Source: Chryseobacterium cheonjiense
Lineage (GTDB): Bacteria > Bacteroidota > Bacteroidia > Flavobacteriales > Weeksellaceae
Assembly (NCBI RefSeq): GCF_012927265.1
Contig: NZ_JABBGF010000001.1
Location: 1,548,502-1,612,501, forward strand
DNA: 64,000 nt
Direction of reading: 5' to 3'
Under the pieces are notes generated by a model. That model had not been told where the DNA came from. It saw only the letters and a program-made list of their open reading frames with translations, and searched no databases. The translations under genes were made by a program, and so were the position numbers. Below, piece after piece: positions 18,118 through 26,689 of this stretch (position 1 is its first letter; each line of letters opens with the position of its first letter).

Positions 18118-19017
18118 ATGAAAAAGGTATTTTTTTCTGTTTCTTTATTTATTTTTTTACAGGCACAAGCACAGATCGACCCTGTAAAATATCCTACTTA
18201 TACCAATGTCGATGATGCATTGAATAGTGGAAAAACAGTTTACAGCATGAGTTTCCGTGGAAAAACAATGTTTAATCTTCCGGCTGAAATTCAAAAGCTG
18301 AATTCCATATTCTTTCTGAATCTGATGGAAAATAAGTTTGAGAAAATGGATGAATCTATTTTTAAGCTGAAGGAACTTACGATTTTAAATCTGAATGAAA
18401 ACAGCATCAAATATATTCCCGATGAAATTGCAGAGCTTCAGAAACTGGAAAGTTTTTCGATCAATTTAAATAATCTGACCAATATTAATCCAAATTTAGG
18501 AAAGCTTAAAAAATTAAAAAGTATTCATCTTGATGCCAATAATCTGAACATTTTTCCGGAAGCATTACTGGAAATTCCAGGTCTTGAAGAAATTAACCTG
18601 CAGGGAAACCAAATCAGCTTTATTGCAAAAGATTTAGATAAAATTAAAAATTTAAGATCGTTGAATCTTTCCTCTAATCAGATTAATGATTTAGGGAAAC
18701 TGGAACTTCCGAAAGCATTAAAATATCTGGAATTACAGCAGAATTCTATTGCTCAGCTGCCCGAGGGTCTATTTAAATTAAAGCAACTGGAATTTTTAAA
18801 CCTAAGCCAGAACAACATCAAAGAAATTTCGCCTAAGGTAAAAGGCTTAAACAATGTAGTTAGCATGAATTTGGCCAATAACCAGCTTACTGATCTGCCT
18901 GTAGAATTTTCTCAACTAAAAAATCTTAAAACCTTAATATTAACAGGGAACCCGATAGAAAAATCGACCCTCGAAAAACTAAAAGCAATTATGCCGCAAA
19001 CGCAGATTTACTTTTAA
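18118..19017 (+). CDS. Secreted leucine-rich repeat protein
   Basis: A 299-aa protein with a signal peptide (FIFLQAQAQ) and about ten leucine-rich repeats of 21-24 residues from residue 55 to the end. The repeats have the pattern LxxLxxLxLxxNxLxxLP (for example LEEINLQGNQISFIAKDL and LKYLELQQNSIAQLP). This spacing is typical of bacterial LRR proteins that bind other proteins. No sorting domain or lipobox is present. The start codon lies immediately after the upstream terminator, so the promoter must overlap it or transcription must leak through. Confidence 0.85.
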   Translation: MKKVFFSVSLFIFLQAQAQIDPVKYPTYTNVDDALNSGKTVYSMSFRGKTMFNLPAEIQKLNSIFFLNLMENKFEKMDESIFKLKELTILNLNENSIKYIPDEIAELQKLESFSINLNNLTNINPNLGKLKKLKSIHLDANNLNIFPEALLEIPGLEEINLQGNQISFIAKDLDKIKNLRSLNLSSNQINDLGKLELPKALKYLELQQNSIAQLPEGLFKLKQLEFLNLSQNNIKEISPKVKGLNNVVSMNLANNQLTDLPVEFSQLKNLKTLILTGNPIEKSTLEKLKAIMPQTQIYF

Positions 19018-19151
19018 AAAAAATTTAAAATACATTTGCGATATTCACAGAGCTCTTCGCTGAGTGAAACGCCATTGCGAACAAAAATGTTTTCAATTTT
19101 AATAAAAAACTTTTGCGGCCATAGCGTTAAAGAATCTAAAAATTATATAAA

Positions 19152-19475
19152 CTATCCGCCGACCCTTTTGGTCTTATATCCCATTTCTTTAAGTATATTC
19201 ATTATTTTGTCACGGTTATCCCCCTGTATAATGATCGTGCCGTCCTTTTCAGAACCACCGATTCCTAAGGTGGTTTTTATCTTTTTTGATATTTTTTTCA
19301 GTTCCTCTTCCGTGCCTTCCCAGCCTTCAACGATCGTTACAGGTTTACCATTTCTTCCTTTCTTTTCGAATTTGCAAATCAAAGGCTCTTTCTGTCTGAA
19401 TTGTTCTTCAGGCATCTCAAACTCCTGCTCTTCATGCTCAGGAAAGAGGTTTTTCAGTTGGTCTCTTAAATCCAT
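19152..19475 (-). CDS. SUI1/YciH family translation initiation factor
   Basis: A 107-aa protein. The C-terminal 75 residues form the SUI1/eIF1 fold, with GKPVTIVEGW, a Lys-rich helix KKISKKIKTTLGIGG and the closing GTIIIQGDNRDKIMNILKEMGY. The N-terminal 30 residues are acidic and probably disordered. Bacterial YciH proteins bind the small ribosomal subunit and have been linked to start-codon fidelity and to stress. It is monocistronic, with the promoter element almost touching its start codon. Confidence 0.9.
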   Translation of the reverse strand: MDLRDQLKNLFPEHEEQEFEMPEEQFRQKEPLICKFEKKGRNGKPVTIVEGWEGTEEELKKISKKIKTTLGIGGSEKDGTIIIQGDNRDKIMNILKEMGYKTKRVGG

Positions 19476-19479
19476 ACTG

Positions 19480-19487
19480 CAAAATTA
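19480..19487 (-). promoter_or_regulatory. -7 promoter element of the SUI1 gene, near-leaderless
   Basis: Minus-strand TAATTTTG fits TAnnTTTG and ends only four bases before the ATG at 19475. The transcript would therefore begin at or just inside the start codon. Confidence 0.5.
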
Positions 19488-19609
19488 ATAAAATATTTAA
19501 GTCAAAAAAATAGACAACATGTCCAAGCCTTCAAGGTTTTGAAAACCCTGAAGTTTTAAATTTAAATAAATTTTAAGTACACCGATTCTTTCATTCATTT
19601 CAAAATAAA

Positions 19610-19617
19610 TAAATTTG
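19610..19617 (+). promoter_or_regulatory. -7 promoter element of gpmI
   Basis: TAAATTTG fits TAnnTTTG and is 22 bases upstream of the gpmI ATG. Confidence 0.6.
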
Positions 19618-19638
19618 TAATACAAAAGTTTATACAAA

Positions 19639-21180
19639 ATGTCAAAAAAAGCAATATTAGCAATCCTTGACGGATGGGGATTGGGGATGAATCCTGACGT
19701 TTCAGCAATTGATAAAGCCAACACACCATTTATAGATAACTGCCTTAAAAACTTTCCGCATACGACCCTTGAAGCAAGCGGTCTGGCGGTAGGATTACCT
19801 GCAGGACAAATGGGAAATTCCGAAGTGGGACACATGAATCTCGGAGCCGGAAGAGTAGTGTATCAGAATCTGGTGAAGCTGAACATGGCGGTAGAAAACG
19901 GCTCTTTGGGTCAGCAGAAAGTCATTCAGGATGCATTTGAATATGCTAAAAGAGAAAATAAAAAAGTACACTTTATCGGTTTAGTTTCCGATGGAGGTGT
20001 GCATTCCCATATCAACCACCTTAAAGGTCTTCTTACAGCAGCACACGAATTCGGATTGCGTGAAAATGTATTTGTTCATGCTTTTACAGACGGCCGAGAC
20101 TGCGATCCGCATTCCGGAAAAGGTTTTATTGAAGATCTTCAGAACCATATGATAAAAACTGTAGGTAAGCTTGCTTCTGTTGTAGGAAGATATTACGCGA
20201 TGGACAGAGATAAACGATGGGAGCGTGTGAAAATCGCTTATGATGCCATGGTGGAAGGTGTTGGAGCACAGACAACCAATGCATTGCTGGAAATTCAGAA
20301 GTCGTATGACGAAAACATTACCGACGAATTCATGAAGCCGATTATCATGATTGATTCTACGGCCATCGGAAATGTGGTTCCTATCGCTAAGATTACAGAT
20401 CATGACGTTGTTATCTGTTTTAATTTCCGTACCGACAGAGGGCGTGAAATTACGGAAGTGCTTACCCAGCATGATAATCCTGAATATTTCATGAGAAAAT
20501 TGCCGTTATATTATGTGACGCTGACGAATTATGACAAGACTTTCCAGAATGTTCATGTTGTTTTTGATGAAGAAGTCCTTCACGAAACCATGGGTGAAAT
20601 TCTTGAAAGAAATCACAAAAAACAGATCAGAATAGCAGAAACTGAAAAATATCCTCACGTAACGTTTTTCTTTTCAGGAGGAAGAGAAGAACCTTTCGAC
20701 GGAGAAAAAAGATTGCTTTGTCCGAGTCCGAAAGATGTTCCTACCTACGATCTTAAACCTGAAATGTCCGCTCATGATATTACCAATGCCATTCTTCCCG
20801 AACTGGAAAATGAAACTGCGGATTTTATATGCTTAAATTTCGCCAATACCGACATGGTAGGTCATACCGGTGTATTTTCAGCGGCTGTAAAAGCAGCAGA
20901 AACCGTGGATCAGTGTATTGAAAAAGTAGCAACAACAGCTTATGAACACGGTTATGCAGTTTTCATTCTGGCTGATCACGGGAATTCCGATGTAATGATC
21001 AATCCCGACGGGTCACCGAATACACAGCATTCAACCAACCTTGTTCCTTTCATCGTGATGGATAAAGATCATACCTGGAACCTTAAACAAGGTAAACTGG
21101 GAGATGTTGCACCAACCATTCTGAAAGTAATGGGTGTTGAGATACCGGAGATCATGACTGGAGATATTTTAGTGAGTTAA
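19639..21180 (+). CDS. gpmI: 2,3-bisphosphoglycerate-independent phosphoglycerate mutase
   Basis: GpmI of 513 aa interconverts 3- and 2-phosphoglycerate in glycolysis, using manganese and a phosphoserine intermediate. The N-terminus has the alkaline-phosphatase-superfamily metal site (LAILDGWGLG) and catalytic Ser61 in MGNSEVGHMNLGAGR. The middle domain has GRYYAMDRDKRWER and RTDRGREIT. The C-terminal metal site has NFANTDMVGHTG and ADHGNSD. Length and motifs match the family fully. It is monocistronic between its own promoter and terminator. Confidence 0.97.
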   Translation: MSKKAILAILDGWGLGMNPDVSAIDKANTPFIDNCLKNFPHTTLEASGLAVGLPAGQMGNSEVGHMNLGAGRVVYQNLVKLNMAVENGSLGQQKVIQDAFEYAKRENKKVHFIGLVSDGGVHSHINHLKGLLTAAHEFGLRENVFVHAFTDGRDCDPHSGKGFIEDLQNHMIKTVGKLASVVGRYYAMDRDKRWERVKIAYDAMVEGVGAQTTNALLEIQKSYDENITDEFMKPIIMIDSTAIGNVVPIAKITDHDVVICFNFRTDRGREITEVLTQHDNPEYFMRKLPLYYVTLTNYDKTFQNVHVVFDEEVLHETMGEILERNHKKQIRIAETEKYPHVTFFFSGGREEPFDGEKRLLCPSPKDVPTYDLKPEMSAHDITNAILPELENETADFICLNFANTDMVGHTGVFSAAVKAAETVDQCIEKVATTAYEHGYAVFILADHGNSDVMINPDGSPNTQHSTNLVPFIVMDKDHTWNLKQGKLGDVAPTILKVMGVEIPEIMTGDILVS

Positions 21181-21196
21181 AATAATACTATTAGAT

Positions 21197-21233
21197 AAAA
21201 AATGCCGTTATAAGTGATATAGCGGCATTTTTT
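21197..21233 (+). terminator. Intrinsic terminator of gpmI
   Basis: AAAAAATGCCG.TTATA pairs with ATAGCGGCATTTTTT around a short loop AGTGAT, 17 bases after the stop codon. Confidence 0.85.
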
Positions 21234-21290
21234 ATGATTAATGTCAGAAGATTTAACAGTTTATTATGTTCTAAATAATAAATAAAAACT

Positions 21291-21298
21291 TAAATTTG
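21291..21298 (+). promoter_or_regulatory. -7 promoter element of the acyl-ACP desaturase gene
   Basis: TAAATTTG fits TAnnTTTG and lies 24 bases upstream of the ATG at 21322. Confidence 0.55.
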
Positions 21299-21321
21299 CA
21301 AATTAAACCTAAATTTATAAA

Positions 21322-22302
21322 ATGTATCAAAAGCTTGTTAGGAAAGAAGTAATGGGAATTTTGGAAAAGGAAGTGGGCTCTTTTCTGGATAAATTTTTAA
21401 CGCCAATCGAAAAAATATGGCAGCCTTCTGATTATCTTCCGGATCCTTCAAGCGCAGACTTTAAATACGATCTCGAAGAAATTCAGACCTTTGCCCGGGA
21501 AATGCCCTACGATCTTTTTGTAACACTGATCGGTGACTGTATCACAGAGGAAGCTTTGCCTTCCTACGAATCCTGGTTAATGGGTGTAGACGGTGTAGAT
21601 CAGGAACAGAGAGAAGTTGGCTGGGCACACTGGGTAAGAGCCTGGACTGCCGAAGAAAACAGACACGGGGACCTTTTGAGCAAATATCTTTATTTGTGCG
21701 GAAGAGTAAACATGAGAGAAGTTGAAGTAACTACACAATACCTTATTAATGACGGTTTCGATTTGGGGACAAGTATGGATCCGTACAGAAACTTCATCTA
21801 CACAAGTTTTCAGGAAACAGCTACCAATATTTCCCACAGAAGAGTAGGGACGCTGGCAAAACAGTCCGGAAACGGAAAGCTCGCTAAAATGTGCGGGGTT
21901 ATTGCAGCCGATGAAGCAAGACACGCTAAAGCATACAAGCATTTTGTGGCAAAGATCCTGGAAATCGATCCTTCGGAAATGATCATTGCCTTTGAAGATA
22001 TGATGCGCAAGAAAATCGTAATGCCAGCTCATATGATGAGACAATCCGGACAGAAAGCCGGTGAGCTTTGGGGGCATTTTTCAGATGCAGCACAAAGATG
22101 TATGGTGTACACAGGTCAGGATTACATCAACATTATGAAAGAACTTCTTGACGAATGGAAAATAGAACACGTTAAAGGTCTTAATGAAAAAGCCGAAAAA
22201 GCTCAGGAATACCTGATGAAACTTCCGGCGAGACTTCAGAAAATCACAGACCGAATCTCGACTCCCGATCTGCAGTTCCAGTTCAGCTGGGTTAAAAGCT
22301 AG
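21322..22302 (+). CDS. Acyl-ACP desaturase (soluble diiron, FA_desaturase_2)
   Basis: A 326-aa soluble diiron desaturase that introduces a cis double bond into acyl-ACP, using ferredoxin and oxygen. The diiron ligands lie in two EExxH-type motifs, AEENRHGD (about residue 110) and ADEARHA (about residue 197), within a ferritin-like four-helix bundle. The pattern matches plant-type stearoyl-ACP desaturases, which are common in Flavobacteriia. It is monocistronic. In a genome that also has FabI it would supply monounsaturated membrane lipids. Confidence 0.93.
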   Translation: MYQKLVRKEVMGILEKEVGSFLDKFLTPIEKIWQPSDYLPDPSSADFKYDLEEIQTFAREMPYDLFVTLIGDCITEEALPSYESWLMGVDGVDQEQREVGWAHWVRAWTAEENRHGDLLSKYLYLCGRVNMREVEVTTQYLINDGFDLGTSMDPYRNFIYTSFQETATNISHRRVGTLAKQSGNGKLAKMCGVIAADEARHAKAYKHFVAKILEIDPSEMIIAFEDMMRKKIVMPAHMMRQSGQKAGELWGHFSDAAQRCMVYTGQDYINIMKELLDEWKIEHVKGLNEKAEKAQEYLMKLPARLQKITDRISTPDLQFQFSWVKS

Positions 22303-22326
22303 TCTATATCTTTAAATTATAAAAGT

Positions 22327-22357
22327 AAGAGTGCCGGATTATATTTGGCACTTTTTA
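22327..22357 (+). terminator. Intrinsic terminator of the desaturase gene
   Basis: AGTGCC (22330-22335) pairs with GGCACT (22347-22352), loop GGATTATATTT, followed by TTTTATTT. It directly abuts the next promoter. Confidence 0.8.
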
Positions 22358-22361
22358 TTTG

Positions 22362-22369
22362 TATCTTTG
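22362..22369 (+). promoter_or_regulatory. -7 promoter element of the HAD-like gene
   Basis: TATCTTTG fits TAnnTTTG, 24 bases upstream of the ATG at 22394. Confidence 0.55.
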
Positions 22370-22393
22370 CATTTTTAAAAATAAATTCACAGA

Positions 22394-22822
22394 ATGAATA
22401 ATAAAAAAATTGCTGTTGATTTCGACGGAACCATTGTTGACGATGCATATCCGGCGATTGGCAAGCCGAAAATTTTCGCTTTTGAAACATTAAAAAAACT
22501 TCAGTCAGAAGGATACAGACTTATATTGTGGACCTATCGCCACGGAAGAGCATTAGATGAAGCCGTAGAATTCTGTATGAAAAACGGTGTTGAATTTTAT
22601 GCGGTAAATTCCAGCTTTGAGGGAGAAGTTTTTGATTCTGAAAATCAATCGAGAAAAATAGATGCAGACTGGTTTATCGACGACAGGAACTTAGGCGGTT
22701 TTCCGGGATGGGGCGAAATCTATAATATTATTCAGGAAAGAATAGAGTTCCGCGTAGAAGGAAAAGAAGTTTTGGCTTATTCAAAACTTAAAAAAGAAAA
22801 AAAGAAAGGATTATTCTGGTAA
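22394..22822 (+). CDS. Small HAD-superfamily hydrolase-like protein (BT_0820 type)
   Basis: A 142-aa protein starting with the HAD motif I (IAVDFDGTIVDD), which contains both catalytic aspartates. Motif II follows (LILWTYRHG) and motif IV is near DADWFIDDRNLGG. The protein lacks a cap domain, so it resembles the small phosphatase-like family known in Bacteroides and flavobacteria. The substrate is unknown. It precedes map, with an 85-base gap that contains an inverted repeat. Confidence 0.8.
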   Translation: MNNKKIAVDFDGTIVDDAYPAIGKPKIFAFETLKKLQSEGYRLILWTYRHGRALDEAVEFCMKNGVEFYAVNSSFEGEVFDSENQSRKIDADWFIDDRNLGGFPGWGEIYNIIQERIEFRVEGKEVLAYSKLKKEKKKGLFW

Positions 22823-22840
22823 AGAATAAATCTAACAATA

Positions 22841-22881
22841 TAACAATGTAAGAGTTTACCATTTTGATTGTTACATTGTTA
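22841..22881. repeat. Inverted repeat between the HAD gene and map
   Basis: TAACAATGTAA (22841-22851) and TTACATTGTTA (22871-22881) are perfect reverse complements separated by 19 bases. A further ATTGTTACATTAGTTACAT follows at about 22890. It may be a terminator-like or operator structure; no T run follows directly. Confidence 0.6.
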
Positions 22882-22907
22882 AATTTTTAAATTGTTACAT
22901 TAGTTAC

Positions 22908-23717
22908 ATGATTCAGTTAAAAACAATAGACGAGCTTCGTCTTATGAAAGAAAGTGCCCGTTTGGTTTCCAGAACACTTGGGATGCTGGCAAAAGAAATT
23001 AAACCCGGAATTACCACTTTATATTTAGATAAACTGGCGCATGATTTTATCAAAGATCATGGTGCAGAGCCTGCATTTTTAGGATATGGAGGATTTCCCT
23101 ATTCACTTTGCATTTCACCAAATGAGCAGGTTGTTCACGGCTTTCCAAGCAAAGAAGAAATAAAAGAAGGTGATGTGCTTTCCGTAGACTGTGGTGCTGT
23201 TTTGAATGGTTTTGTGGGCGATCATGCCTACACTTTTGAAATCGGTGAAGTGAAGCCGGAAACCAAAAAGCTTCTGAAAGTTGCCAAAGAATCTCTTTAC
23301 AAAGGAATCGAGCAGTGTATCAGAGGAAAAAGAATAGGGGATATTTCTCATGCAATCCAGGCTCATTGTGAAAAAGAAGGCTACGGCGTGGTAAGAGAGC
23401 TTGTAGGTCATGGTGTGGGAAGACAGATGCATGAAGACCCTCAGGTTCCCAATTATGGAAGACAGGGTAGCGGAAAGGTTATTAAAGACGGTCTTACGAT
23501 TGCGATCGAACCGATGATCAATCTGGGTACTGAAAAAGTAAAATTCCATAATGACGGCTGGACGGTAACCACGCTCGACAATCAGCCATCTGCACATTTC
23601 GAACATGATGTGGCGGTAATCAACGGAAAACCGGTATTGCTTTCCACTTTTCAGTATATTTACGATGCCCTGGGTATCGAAAGCGATGAAGAAAAAGCTT
23701 TCCAACTGGATTTTTAA
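22908..23717 (+). CDS. map: Methionine aminopeptidase type I
   Basis: MetAP of 269 aa removes the initiator methionine from nascent proteins. The pita-bread fold is complete, with metal ligands in LSVDCGAVLNGFVGDHAYTF (two Asp), VGHGVGRQMHEDPQVPNYG (His), IAIEPMINLG (Glu) and AHFEHDVAV (Glu). An N-terminal extension typical of other subtypes is absent, so it is type I. The next gene starts at the base directly following its stop codon, which suggests translational coupling. Confidence 0.96.
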   Translation: MIQLKTIDELRLMKESARLVSRTLGMLAKEIKPGITTLYLDKLAHDFIKDHGAEPAFLGYGGFPYSLCISPNEQVVHGFPSKEEIKEGDVLSVDCGAVLNGFVGDHAYTFEIGEVKPETKKLLKVAKESLYKGIEQCIRGKRIGDISHAIQAHCEKEGYGVVRELVGHGVGRQMHEDPQVPNYGRQGSGKVIKDGLTIAIEPMINLGTEKVKFHNDGWTVTTLDNQPSAHFEHDVAVINGKPVLLSTFQYIYDALGIESDEEKAFQLDF

Positions 23718-24485
23718 ATGAAAAAGGTCGCCAAACTTTTATTAAATAAAATTCCCCGTCCTATGCTGATTAACCTAAGCATCTGGGCGAGGCCGCTCAT
23801 TTACCGGCTTTTCAAAGGAGACCGCTTTGTAGATCCTATCGACGGACGGTCGTACAGGAAATTTCTTCCCTACGGATACGGTAAGCAGCGGGAAAATGCT
23901 TTGTCACCGGGAACCTTAAGCCTGGAGAGACACCGCCAGATGTGGCTGTATCTTCAGAATGAAACGGATTTTTTTATTAAAAATCATAAAGTTTTGCATA
24001 TTGCCCCCGAACAGGAATTCCTCAGAAAGTTTAAACGGATGAGGAACCTGGATTATATTTCGGCAGATCTCTTTTCGCCCATTGTAGATGTAAAGGCAGA
24101 TATTCTCGATCTTCCTTTTGCAGATGAAAGCTTTGATATCATTTTCTGTAATCATGTTTTGGAACATATTGTGGATGATTCCAGAGCGATGAGCGAATTG
24201 TACAGGGTGCTGAAACCGGGAGGTTGGGGTATTTTACAGGTTCCTATGAAGAATGCTCTTGAAAAAACCTATGAAGATTTCACGATCACAGATCCAAAGG
24301 AACGGCAAAAGCATTTCGGGCAATACGACCATGTTCGCTGGTACGGAATGGATTACTTCGAAAGACTTCAGAAAGCAGGTTTTGAAACGGAAGCTAATTT
24401 CTATTCTCAGCAGTTTTCAGATGAAGAAATTGAACGATACGGTCTCAGGAAAAATGAAATTCTTCCTATCGTGTATAAAAGATAA
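23718..24485 (+). CDS. Class I SAM-dependent methyltransferase
   Basis: A 255-aa methyltransferase. The Rossmann-like core holds VLHIAPEQEFLRKF (motif I region), YISADLFSPIVDVKADILDLPFADESFDIIFCNHVLEHI (motifs II-IV, the last typical of UbiE/Methyltransf_11) and LYRVLKPGGWGILQVPM. The N-terminal 80 residues are basic. The acceptor is unknown. The gene is joined end to end with map and followed by a strong terminator, so the two form one operon. Confidence 0.85.
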   Translation: MKKVAKLLLNKIPRPMLINLSIWARPLIYRLFKGDRFVDPIDGRSYRKFLPYGYGKQRENALSPGTLSLERHRQMWLYLQNETDFFIKNHKVLHIAPEQEFLRKFKRMRNLDYISADLFSPIVDVKADILDLPFADESFDIIFCNHVLEHIVDDSRAMSELYRVLKPGGWGILQVPMKNALEKTYEDFTITDPKERQKHFGQYDHVRWYGMDYFERLQKAGFETEANFYSQQFSDEEIERYGLRKNEILPIVYKR

Positions 24486-24516
24486 AAAAACGTCTCCAAA
24501 CCGGAGACGTTTTTTT
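24484..24516. terminator. Strong bidirectional intrinsic terminator
   Basis: AAAAAAACGTCTCC (24484-24497) pairs with GGAGACGTTTTTTT (24503-24516) around AAACC. It separates convergent genes and has A/T tracts on both sides. Confidence 0.88.
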
Positions 24517-24527
24517 ATTATAACTAT

Positions 24528-25244
24528 TTATTCTTTAATAAATTTCAGCGGTTTTGATCCTTTTATGATTAAAATATACTGTCCTTTAGCAAAATGCTGA
24601 GTATCAATTTTGAACTTTTCGCCGGATGTTTCTCCTGTGGAAATAAGTTTTCCTGTTACATCAAAAATTTGAAAAGGCATTCCTTTTTCCACATGTTCAA
24701 TCATCAGGTTTTCCTTTACAGGATTTTGTGCGATCAGAAATGCTTCTTTCAGGAGATTTTCTTTTGTTGCCAGAAATGAATTGGTATTGTTGTAATAGAT
24801 TTTGTCGCCGTTTGAATTTTTCGTTATGATCAGCATTTTATCGGAACCGTTATTTACAATTTCATAGGTAAACGTTTCTGTCACCGGAATAATGTAGAAA
24901 TTCTGATGTTTCTGGTCATAGTTATTCACAGCGGTCTGATTATTTCCTCCGTACATGGAAAGGGTACAGGCTGCATTAGTTTTAGCAAAACTGTTCGTTC
25001 CGGAAGCAAATGATATTTCCAGCTGGCAACTATTAAAATGTTTTGAGTTAAAAGCATAGCCGCTGCCCATACTTCCCGAAACCGCTATAAAATCTGATTT
25101 CGACAAAGGTATATCCATTGCGGGAGTTGTAGTAGTCTGTCCGTTATCAATTATTTTGGAAATATACCAGTTATTATTAAATAATTCCGCATTTTGGGCA
25201 GAAAGCACATTGCCGACAAGCAATAAAAGTAAGATTTTTTTCAT
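24528..25244 (-). CDS. Secreted protein with T9SS type A sorting domain
   Basis: A 238-aa protein with a signal peptide (LLLVGNVLSAQ), a beta-rich middle of about 130 residues without a recognised domain, and a C-terminal type A sorting domain. The sorting domain comprises AQNPVKENLMIEHVEKG, FQIFDVTGKLISTGE and FAKGQYILIIKG, ending LKFIKE. The sorting domain implies export across the outer membrane by the type IX system. A lipocalin-like or META-like beta fold is possible for the middle but not shown. Confidence 0.8.
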   Translation of the reverse strand: MKKILLLLLVGNVLSAQNAELFNNNWYISKIIDNGQTTTTPAMDIPLSKSDFIAVSGSMGSGYAFNSKHFNSCQLEISFASGTNSFAKTNAACTLSMYGGNNQTAVNNYDQKHQNFYIIPVTETFTYEIVNNGSDKMLIITKNSNGDKIYYNNTNSFLATKENLLKEAFLIAQNPVKENLMIEHVEKGMPFQIFDVTGKLISTGETSGEKFKIDTQHFAKGQYILIIKGSKPLKFIKE

Positions 25245-25261
25245 GGTTAATAATTTATTCC

Positions 25262-25269
25262 CAAATTTA
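25262..25269 (-). promoter_or_regulatory. -7 promoter element of the T9SS protein gene
   Basis: Minus-strand TAAATTTG fits TAnnTTTG, 17 bases upstream of the start at 25244. Confidence 0.55.
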
Positions 25270-25287
25270 GGAATAAAAAGAATAAAA

Positions 25288-25617
25288 TTAATGAGAAGAA
25301 ACCGCTTTCAGGCCGACAACAGAACCAATCAGGGTTACAATAAAGAATATTCTCCAGAAACTTACCGGATCTTTAAAAAAGAAAATTCCCATTAATACGG
25401 TTCCTACCGCACCAATTCCGGTCCATACCGCATAGGCTGTTCCGATAGGAAGAGTTTGGGTAGCTTTGATGAGCAAAAGCATGCTTATCGTAAGAGAGAT
25501 CAGGAAACCTCCGAACCAAAGGTACATGGTTGTCCCATTTGTTTCTTTTACTTTTCCCAGGCATGATGCAAAGGCAACTTCAAATAATCCTGCAATAATT
25601 AAGATAATCCAATTCAT
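25288..25617 (-). CDS. SMR family exporter, SugE/Gdx-like
   Basis: A 109-aa four-helix membrane protein of the small multidrug resistance family. The conserved membrane Glu lies in IAGLFEVAFA (helix 1), and helix 3 has GTAYAVWTGIGAVGT, the pattern of the SugE/Gdx guanidinium-exporter branch, as opposed to EmrE. It should act as an antiparallel dimer exchanging protons for small cations. It lies just upstream, in minus-strand order, of the T9SS gene but has no clear functional link to it. Confidence 0.88.
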   Translation of the reverse strand: MNWIILIIAGLFEVAFASCLGKVKETNGTTMYLWFGGFLISLTISMLLLIKATQTLPIGTAYAVWTGIGAVGTVLMGIFFFKDPVSFWRIFFIVTLIGSVVGLKAVSSH

Positions 25618-25667
25618 TTTTTAAGTTTCTTCCGGCAAAGTTCAGCATTTAAAAGCAATTTTACCTT

Positions 25668-26264
25668 TTAAATGAATATTTTCCTGTTAATGATTTTCAG
25701 AAACCCTTCCTTTTCAAGCTTTTTAATAGTCCGGATTACAGTTTCCACCCTCAACGCAGTTATGGAAGCTATATCCTTCCGTGTGAGCGGAACTTCAAAT
25801 GAAAACTGCTCCTGGTTGGCGCTAAAACTTTTCTGATAGTTCAGCGCTCCTTTTATACGGACATCAGGTCTCAGGGAAGTGTTATTTTCCAGCATGATGT
25901 ACTTGAAATAGAGACGTTCGGATAGAAATTTATTGATGTCTCTCGAAATTTGGGTATTTTCATCCAGCAGCCGGATAAAATCACTTTTCGGAAGTTTCAG
26001 AACAGTGGTTTCTTCAAACGTAATAGCATTTACCGGGTATTTTTCGTCGATAAATAATAAAAGTTCACATACACTCAATCCTTTATTCAAAATCGCAAGA
26101 ATAAGTTCTTTTCCGTCTTCATCGTAATGATTGAGTTTTATTCTGCCTTTTACGATTTGGTAATAATATTTCGGCGTGCTGCCCTCCTCGAAAATTACAT
26201 ATGAAGGATTCAGGTCTTCCACCTCCGCGCCGTAAGACATTAAGAGTTGTTCTTCAATTAACAT
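25668..26264 (-). CDS. Crp/Fnr family transcriptional regulator
   Basis: A 198-aa regulator. The start at 26264 is chosen over an ATG twelve codons upstream because it aligns with the paralogue at 41198-41791 (MLIEEQLLMSYG versus MIISEDLLRAYG). The cyclic-nucleotide-binding-like beta barrel spans residues 15-110 and a winged helix spans about 130-195 with LTRKDIASITALRVETVIRTIKKL. The recognition helix has V-E-T-x-x-R as in FNR, but there is no N-terminal Cys cluster, so no Fe-S sensing. It stands alone upstream of the cyanophycinase pair, in divergent orientation. Effector and targets are unknown. Confidence 0.85.
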   Translation of the reverse strand: MLIEEQLLMSYGAEVEDLNPSYVIFEEGSTPKYYYQIVKGRIKLNHYDEDGKELILAILNKGLSVCELLLFIDEKYPVNAITFEETTVLKLPKSDFIRLLDENTQISRDINKFLSERLYFKYIMLENNTSLRPDVRIKGALNYQKSFSANQEQFSFEVPLTRKDIASITALRVETVIRTIKKLEKEGFLKIINRKIFI

Positions 26265-26439
26265 AGAATATAAGGTTTTAATTGAACCGGGATATACCAC
26301 AGTTTTACTTGTATGAAAATGAGATAGTCTTTATTATGATTAAAAACATAAATATACATCTATATTTTTTAAAAAACTGTAGTTAATTATACATCATCTC
26401 AATGTGACTAACATCATAAAATGATTACTTATTATTTGA

Positions 26440-26447
26440 TAAGTTTG
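26440..26447 (+). promoter_or_regulatory. -7 promoter element of the lipoprotein-cyanophycinase operon
   Basis: TAAGTTTG fits TAnnTTTG and lies 22 bases before the ATG at 26469. Confidence 0.55.
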
Positions 26448-26468
26448 AGATAACCAAATTTAAAATAT

Positions 26469-26669
26469 ATGAAAAAACTAATTCTCACAGCATGTGGTAT
26501 TGCATTACTTACAGCATGCACAAAATCCGAAACCCAGTACATTGACCAGGCCAACAAAGAACAAAGCGTAAACAACCGTGCTTCAGATACCATCAATACA
26601 CTGGAACAGCGGTCGGATACAGTTCGGATGCAGGATAGTCTCAAGGATGTACATACAGATAATGAGTAA
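26469..26669 (+). CDS. Small lipoprotein
   Basis: A 66-aa protein with a clear lipoprotein signal (GIALLTAC, Cys17) and a short, charged, Gln/Asp/Ser-rich mature part (QSVNNRASDTINTLEQRSD). No domain was recognised. It is 20 bases upstream of the first cyanophycinase-like gene and probably cotranscribed with it. Confidence 0.7.
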   Translation: MKKLILTACGIALLTACTKSETQYIDQANKEQSVNNRASDTINTLEQRSDTVRMQDSLKDVHTDNE

Positions 26670-26689
26670 TCAACTTTAAAAGTTTTGAT

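Noticed and set aside
19981..20472. Minus-strand open frame of 163 codons inside gpmI
   Set aside because: Antisense to the conserved catalytic core of gpmI, with no domain and no promoter.
21577..22077. Minus-strand open frame of 166 codons inside the desaturase gene
   Set aside because: Antisense to the diiron motifs of the desaturase; His/Cys-rich composition typical of shadow frames.
23115..23705. Long minus-strand open frame of 196 codons inside map
   Set aside because: It lies wholly antisense to a fully conserved gene and its product has no recognisable domain and an unnatural Phe/His/Ser-rich composition.
26265..26300. Upstream ATG for the first Crp/Fnr gene
   Set aside because: The paralogue aligns from the ATG at 26264, and the extra twelve residues have no counterpart.
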